From: JACKBJ01 sp964549495
Lineage (GTDB): Bacteria; Chloroflexota; Anaerolineae; Epilineales; Epilineaceae
Reading direction: 5' to 3'
DNA: 8,771 nucleotides
NCBI GenBank assembly: GCA_964549495.1
Contig: CAZJWJ010000141.1
Location: 1-8,771 of the forward strand
Part shown: positions 6,076 through 8,771 of the stretch, in pieces
Layout of the letters: each line of letters begins with the position of its first letter
Numbering within the stretch: the first letter of the stretch is position 1
The notes under the pieces: model-generated
What the model was told of the DNA's origin: nothing
What the model saw: only the letters and a program-made list of their open reading frames with translations
Databases searched by the model: none
Position numbers and translations under genes: made by a program

Positions 6076-7731
6076 CTAGTACATGGACATCGCCATCGCC
6101 ATGTAGACCCGGTGGACCGCAGCGTGCTCGTGCTCCTGGCCCTGATGGGGCGTGGCCAGATAGGGGAAGCTGCTGGCGAAGCCACGATCGTTGACCGAGA
6201 CGCCATCGTCCAAGACCTCGATCAGGTCCGGGTTGAAGTCGAAGTCGCCATCCGTCAGGACGGAATAGGCCGCGCCGGCCACCGCCAAAAGCGCGATGTC
6301 GGTCACGTCGTCACCCAGGCGCCGGCCGTTGGGGAAGCCGCAGACGTCCCCGCCCAGGACCCCCAGGTCGTGGTTGGGCCGGCCGCAGAAGCTGTCCTCC
6401 GTACCGGGGCGGAAGGGCGGCGCGGTGTTCAGGCGCAACATCTCTGCCGGGCGCACATCGGTCGGCTGGTTGACGACCGTGCCGGCCGGCACCTCGATCT
6501 CCTGCTGCAAGCCCCTGGCTCGGCCATTCCCGTTGCCCCGATCCCCTCCGTCGACGACGATGGTGTAGGGCTTGGTCGTGACCATTCCCGTCAGGAAGAT
6601 GGACAACAGGTCGTTGCGCGGACCCTCGGGCATCGGGACACCGTAGAGACCGCTCAGCAATCGACCCATCTCCGGATCGAGCACGCTCTGGGCAAGGAGC
6701 TGGCCGGCTGGCTCCTCGGAGGTGAAGAGATCGAAGTCCCCCGACGGCGCAAGGCCGTTGAAGGCATCCTTGAGCGCCCGGGGCAGCACGACCTCGTTGG
6801 TCAGGGGCATGCCCAGGCGCGAGATCTGGACCCAGTCGCCCGAGCTCTGGCTCTGACCCAGGGGCGCGATCGTGCGCATGGCCTGCCGGCTGGAGGTGGC
6901 CCAGACGCCGATGACCGTCTCCTCGGTGGTCAGAAGATGATCGATGGGCACCTGCAGGGCGATGCTGTGGACGTTGTAGCCGGCCAGCGCGTCCAGGCCG
7001 GGGCTCGGCCGGTCGTAACCGATGGGATCCGGCTGCGGCCGCAGCGATAAGAGGTCGAAGATCGACCCCAGATCCACGAAGAAGGGATCGTCGCGCGGGC
7101 CGGCGAAGACCATCATGTCGCCGGCGGGCGTCGAGATGGCGCGCACCGCCGCATCGGCCAAGGCGGGGTAATCCGGCGTCGACTTGCTGCCGATGTTCGG
7201 CGGCGGCACCGGGATGCCCTCGCCGATCACCGTCTCGGTCAGCATGCCCTCGGCATCACGCCGCACTTCGGTGACGCGGTAGGTCTGGCGGATGTTGAGG
7301 TTCTCGTCGTCCAGGCTGGTCACCGGTCCCGTGTTGTATAGGAAGGTCGCCGGGTTGCCCGTGTTGGTCTCGAACTCGAAGCGGTAGGTCGTGTCGCTCT
7401 GCGCGTCCCCGTTCGAATCGACGTGGATCTCGTAGCGCACGTCGTCGGCAAAGCGGTAGTAGTTCGGACCGCCGTCGGCGTGCTCGAAGGGGATCCAGTT
7501 GCCGACCAGGTTGACCGCGTCGGGTCGGTCGGGGCTGATGAAGGCGTAGACGTCGGTGGTGTCGGCAAAGGGATCCAGGGCGATCAGCGGCGCCTCGCGA
7601 TGGCTGGACGCCTCGACCGCGGCGGTCGGGCCCAAGATGAACCCGCAGAGCATGGCCAGCGCGAGGCCGAGCAGGGCCGGCAAGCGCCGGCGAGGCGATG
7701 GTTGGGTGCAAGGTCTTCGAGTCGATTGCAT
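6076..7731 (-). CDS. Secreted DUF4331 family protein
   Basis: This 551-residue protein starts at ATG 7731, chosen because GAGGAG lies 7 nt upstream and the N-terminus is then a clean signal peptide: an Arg-rich n-region, a hydrophobic core about 17-35, and an AVEA cut site before Ser42. The frame is open to an ATG at 7833, but that extension is polar and has no ribosome-binding site. Family hallmarks are SSHREAP at the mature N-terminus, DPFADTTDVYAF (53-64), GGPNYYRFADDVRYEIHVD near 87, GFPNGRRLGDDVTD at 465, and FPYLATPHQG near 518. The length fits DUF4331. Its function is not established; it is expected outside the membrane. It is divergent from the ECF sigma factor gene, a placement consistent with being a regulatory target (inference). 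The C-terminus ends in an odd Met/Ala-rich run, MAMAMSMY, just past the normal family end. Confidence 0.9.
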   Translation of the reverse strand: MQSTRRPCTQPSPRRRLPALLGLALAMLCGFILGPTAAVEASSHREAPLIALDPFADTTDVYAFISPDRPDAVNLVGNWIPFEHADGGPNYYRFADDVRYEIHVDSNGDAQSDTTYRFEFETNTGNPATFLYNTGPVTSLDDENLNIRQTYRVTEVRRDAEGMLTETVIGEGIPVPPPNIGSKSTPDYPALADAAVRAISTPAGDMMVFAGPRDDPFFVDLGSIFDLLSLRPQPDPIGYDRPSPGLDALAGYNVHSIALQVPIDHLLTTEETVIGVWATSSRQAMRTIAPLGQSQSSGDWVQISRLGMPLTNEVVLPRALKDAFNGLAPSGDFDLFTSEEPAGQLLAQSVLDPEMGRLLSGLYGVPMPEGPRNDLLSIFLTGMVTTKPYTIVVDGGDRGNGNGRARGLQQEIEVPAGTVVNQPTDVRPAEMLRLNTAPPFRPGTEDSFCGRPNHDLGVLGGDVCGFPNGRRLGDDVTDIALLAVAGAAYSVLTDGDFDFNPDLIEVLDDGVSVNDRGFASSFPYLATPHQGQEHEHAAVHRVYMAMAMSMY

Positions 7732-7738
7732 GAACAGG

Positions 7739-7744
7739 CTCCTC
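7739..7744 (-). promoter_or_regulatory. Ribosome-binding site deciding the DUF4331 start
   Basis: GAGGAG on the minus strand, 7 nt before ATG 7731, selects this start over the in-frame ATG at 7833. Confidence 0.75.
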
Positions 7745-7903
7745 GTGTGTCGGGCCGCGGGCCGCCGAAGAGGCGGATCCTCGGCCGTCTCGGCAGACTT
7801 GGGCCGGCGCGGCGCATCGTCCCTTGCCGTCACCGTCCTCTAGCCTGCCCTTCGCAAGCCCAGCACATCCGCATTCATCGAGTTCGGATTCACCGCGATT
7901 CGA

Positions 7904-7931
7904 TTGCCCGGAAACCGCGATGCGATATGAT
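7904..7931 (+). promoter_or_regulatory. Candidate promoter for the ECF sigma factor gene
   Basis: TTGCCC (7904-7909), a 16-nt spacer and TATGAT (7926-7931) resemble a housekeeping promoter with 4/6 and 5/6 matches. The same stretch contains GGAAACC (7910-7916), 15 nt before TCGGAA (7932-7937), which resembles a sigma-E-type ECF promoter and would allow autoregulation. Both readings come from inspection only. The distance to the possible start codons (160-275 nt) is long. Confidence 0.35.
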
Positions 7932-8157
7932 TCGGAAGCTCAGGTCACGCCGGCCGGCAGCTCGATGCCCGGAGCCATGCATCCGATCGCGCGAGCAACT
8001 CGGAGACCTCACCCTGATCGATCTCCAGACCTTTTCCCCCGGCGCCGCGCCCCATCCGGCGCGCGCAAGCCATCCGGCCTGGCGTCGCGCGATGTCGGCA
8101 TGCATGCGAGCCGTCGCCCGCTGCGTAGAGATCTTCGAGACGCGCCTATCGCTGGCG

Positions 8158-8771
8158 GTGGCTCCGCATACCGCCGAGGACGAATCCGAGACCCGCGCGC
8201 GCGACATGGGCCTGCTGGCGCGGATGGGGGGAGGCGACCCTGACGCGATGACCGAGCTCTATGACCGATACGCCCCCACCGTCTATGCGCTGGGGCTGCG
8301 CATGCTCCGCGATGCCCAGACGGCCGAGGACATCGTCCAGGAGACCTTCTGGCGCGTCTGGAAGACCGCCGATCGCTACGACGAGGGGCGCGGGGCCCCG
8401 GGCGCTTGGATCTACGGCATCGGGCGCAACGTGGCCATCGACTGGCTGCGCCGGCGGCAGTCGCGACCCGACGGGCCTCCGGACGAGGCCCGCGACGTAC
8501 CGGCAGCGGGCGGGACCGCCGGCGAGGATACGGCCGGCGCGGCCCTATCCCAGCTGCGGGGCGAGCGGGTCCGCGCCGCGCTGGACGCGCTCTCGCCGGT
8601 GCAGCGCGAGGTGATCGAATTGGCCTACTTCGGCGGCTTGACGCGCCGCGAGATCGCCGAGCGCACCGGGGCGCCGCTGGGCACGGTCCACACCCGGGCG
8701 CGGCTGGCACTGCAGAAGCTCGGCGCGACGATGTCCGGGCCGGCGACCAGCCAGGAGGGCGGCGATGACAT
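8158..8771 (+). CDS. RNA polymerase ECF-type sigma factor (3' end outside window)
   Basis: The frame codes for a two-domain sigma-70 family ECF factor and is still open at the window end. Region 2 spans about residues 34-100 (LYDRYAPTVYALGLRML, AEDIVQETFWRVWK for core binding, AWIYGIGRNVAIDWLRRR for -10 recognition). A Gly/Ala-rich linker spans about 101-132, and region 4 spans about 137-188 with the helix-turn-helix TRREIAERTGAPLGTVHTRA. The style resembles SigK/RpoE-like groups that are controlled by anti-sigma factors. The start is uncertain: GTG 8158 gives a normal 16 residues before the conserved D-x-x-LL segment, while ATG 8206 would begin inside it and ATGs 8104, 8092 and 7927 would add odd N-termini. 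None has a good ribosome-binding site. A coupled gene begins at 8765. It probably acts by redirecting RNA polymerase, perhaps to itself and the divergent DUF4331 gene. Confidence 0.9.
   Translation, partial: MAPHTAEDESETRARDMGLLARMGGGDPDAMTELYDRYAPTVYALGLRMLRDAQTAEDIVQETFWRVWKTADRYDEGRGAPGAWIYGIGRNVAIDWLRRRQSRPDGPPDEARDVPAAGGTAGEDTAGAALSQLRGERVRAALDALSPVQREVIELAYFGGLTRREIAERTGAPLGTVHTRARLALQKLGATMSGPATSQEGGDD
8753..8758 (+). promoter_or_regulatory. Ribosome-binding site inside the sigma gene for the next gene
   Basis: A perfect AGGAGG lies 6 nt before ATG 8765, within the last codons of the sigma factor gene. This indicates translational coupling to the downstream gene. Confidence 0.7.
8765..8771 (+). 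CDS. Start of a coupled gene, probably an anti-sigma factor
   Basis: Only ATG ACA and one further base are in the window, so the protein cannot be identified from sequence. The call rests on the ideal AGGAGG at 8753-8758 and on the usual ECF gene order, in which a zinc-binding or RskA-like membrane anti-sigma factor follows and overlaps the sigma gene. The frame is +1 relative to the sigma gene. Confidence 0.45.

Larger units (their letters stand above)
7732..8157. other. Divergent intergenic region between DUF4331 and sigma factor genes
   Basis: About 426 nt separate the two start codons. The sigma-factor frame remains open through all of it (ATGs at 7927, 8092 and 8104), so part may be coding if an upstream start is used. 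Bases 7865-7935 are clearly less GC-rich than the rest and hold the candidate promoter at 7904-7931. I see no terminator, RNA gene or copy of the hairpin repeat. No convincing minus-strand promoter for the DUF4331 gene was found. Confidence 0.4.

Noticed and set aside
7731..7833. Upstream ATG (7833) as the DUF4331 start
   Set aside because: It adds 34 polar, Arg/Pro-rich residues before the signal peptide and lacks a ribosome-binding site, whereas ATG 7731 has GAGGAG at 7 nt.
8009..8710. A 233-codon minus-strand open frame
   Set aside because: Antisense to the clear ECF sigma factor, Arg/Pro/Ala-rich with no motifs.

Overview
The window is GC-rich bacterial DNA with strong GC preference at third codon positions. 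The best clue to the host is the end of the large exported protein: a Pro/Thr-rich 'TPTAEPATPEPT' linker followed by 'IYLPVL'. I associate that kind of tail with exported proteins of Chloroflexota (Anaerolineae, Ardenticatenia, Caldilineae). The assignment is an inference; no rRNA or universal marker gene is present.

Layout from left to right: the 3' end of an unidentified gene on the plus strand (1-305), closed by a perfect 12-bp stem terminator (367-395). Next is the first copy of a hairpin-forming repeat (about 430-614), whose right end runs into the ribosome-binding site and start of a broken NAD(P)-binding gene (611-1100). A very large minus-strand gene follows (4947 to 1147), encoding a 1266-residue secreted protein that joins a LamG-like domain, an HExxH metallopeptidase-like region, a sialate-O-acetylesterase-like (SASA) esterase domain, an Ig/cadherin-like domain and a second LamG domain. 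After a 271-nt divergent gap comes a plus-strand dihydrofolate-reductase/RibD-C family gene (5219-5803). Its last five codons and stop lie inside a 159-nt near-palindrome (5786-5944), the second copy of the repeat. A 21-bp terminator stem (5989-6037) separates it from a convergent gene for a secreted DUF4331 protein (7731 to 6076).

Right of a 426-nt divergent gap, an ECF sigma factor runs off the window (8158-8771). A strong ribosome-binding site and an ATG lie within its last bases, so a translationally coupled gene, probably an anti-sigma factor, starts at 8765. The divergent DUF4331 gene is a natural candidate target of this sigma factor, but no matching promoter pair could be shown.

The least ordinary items are the two related hairpin repeats (69 of 89 positions identical, ungapped, counted by hand), one of which forms the end of a coding sequence, and the peptidase-esterase fusion. 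I found no CRISPR array, tRNA, rRNA or transposase.
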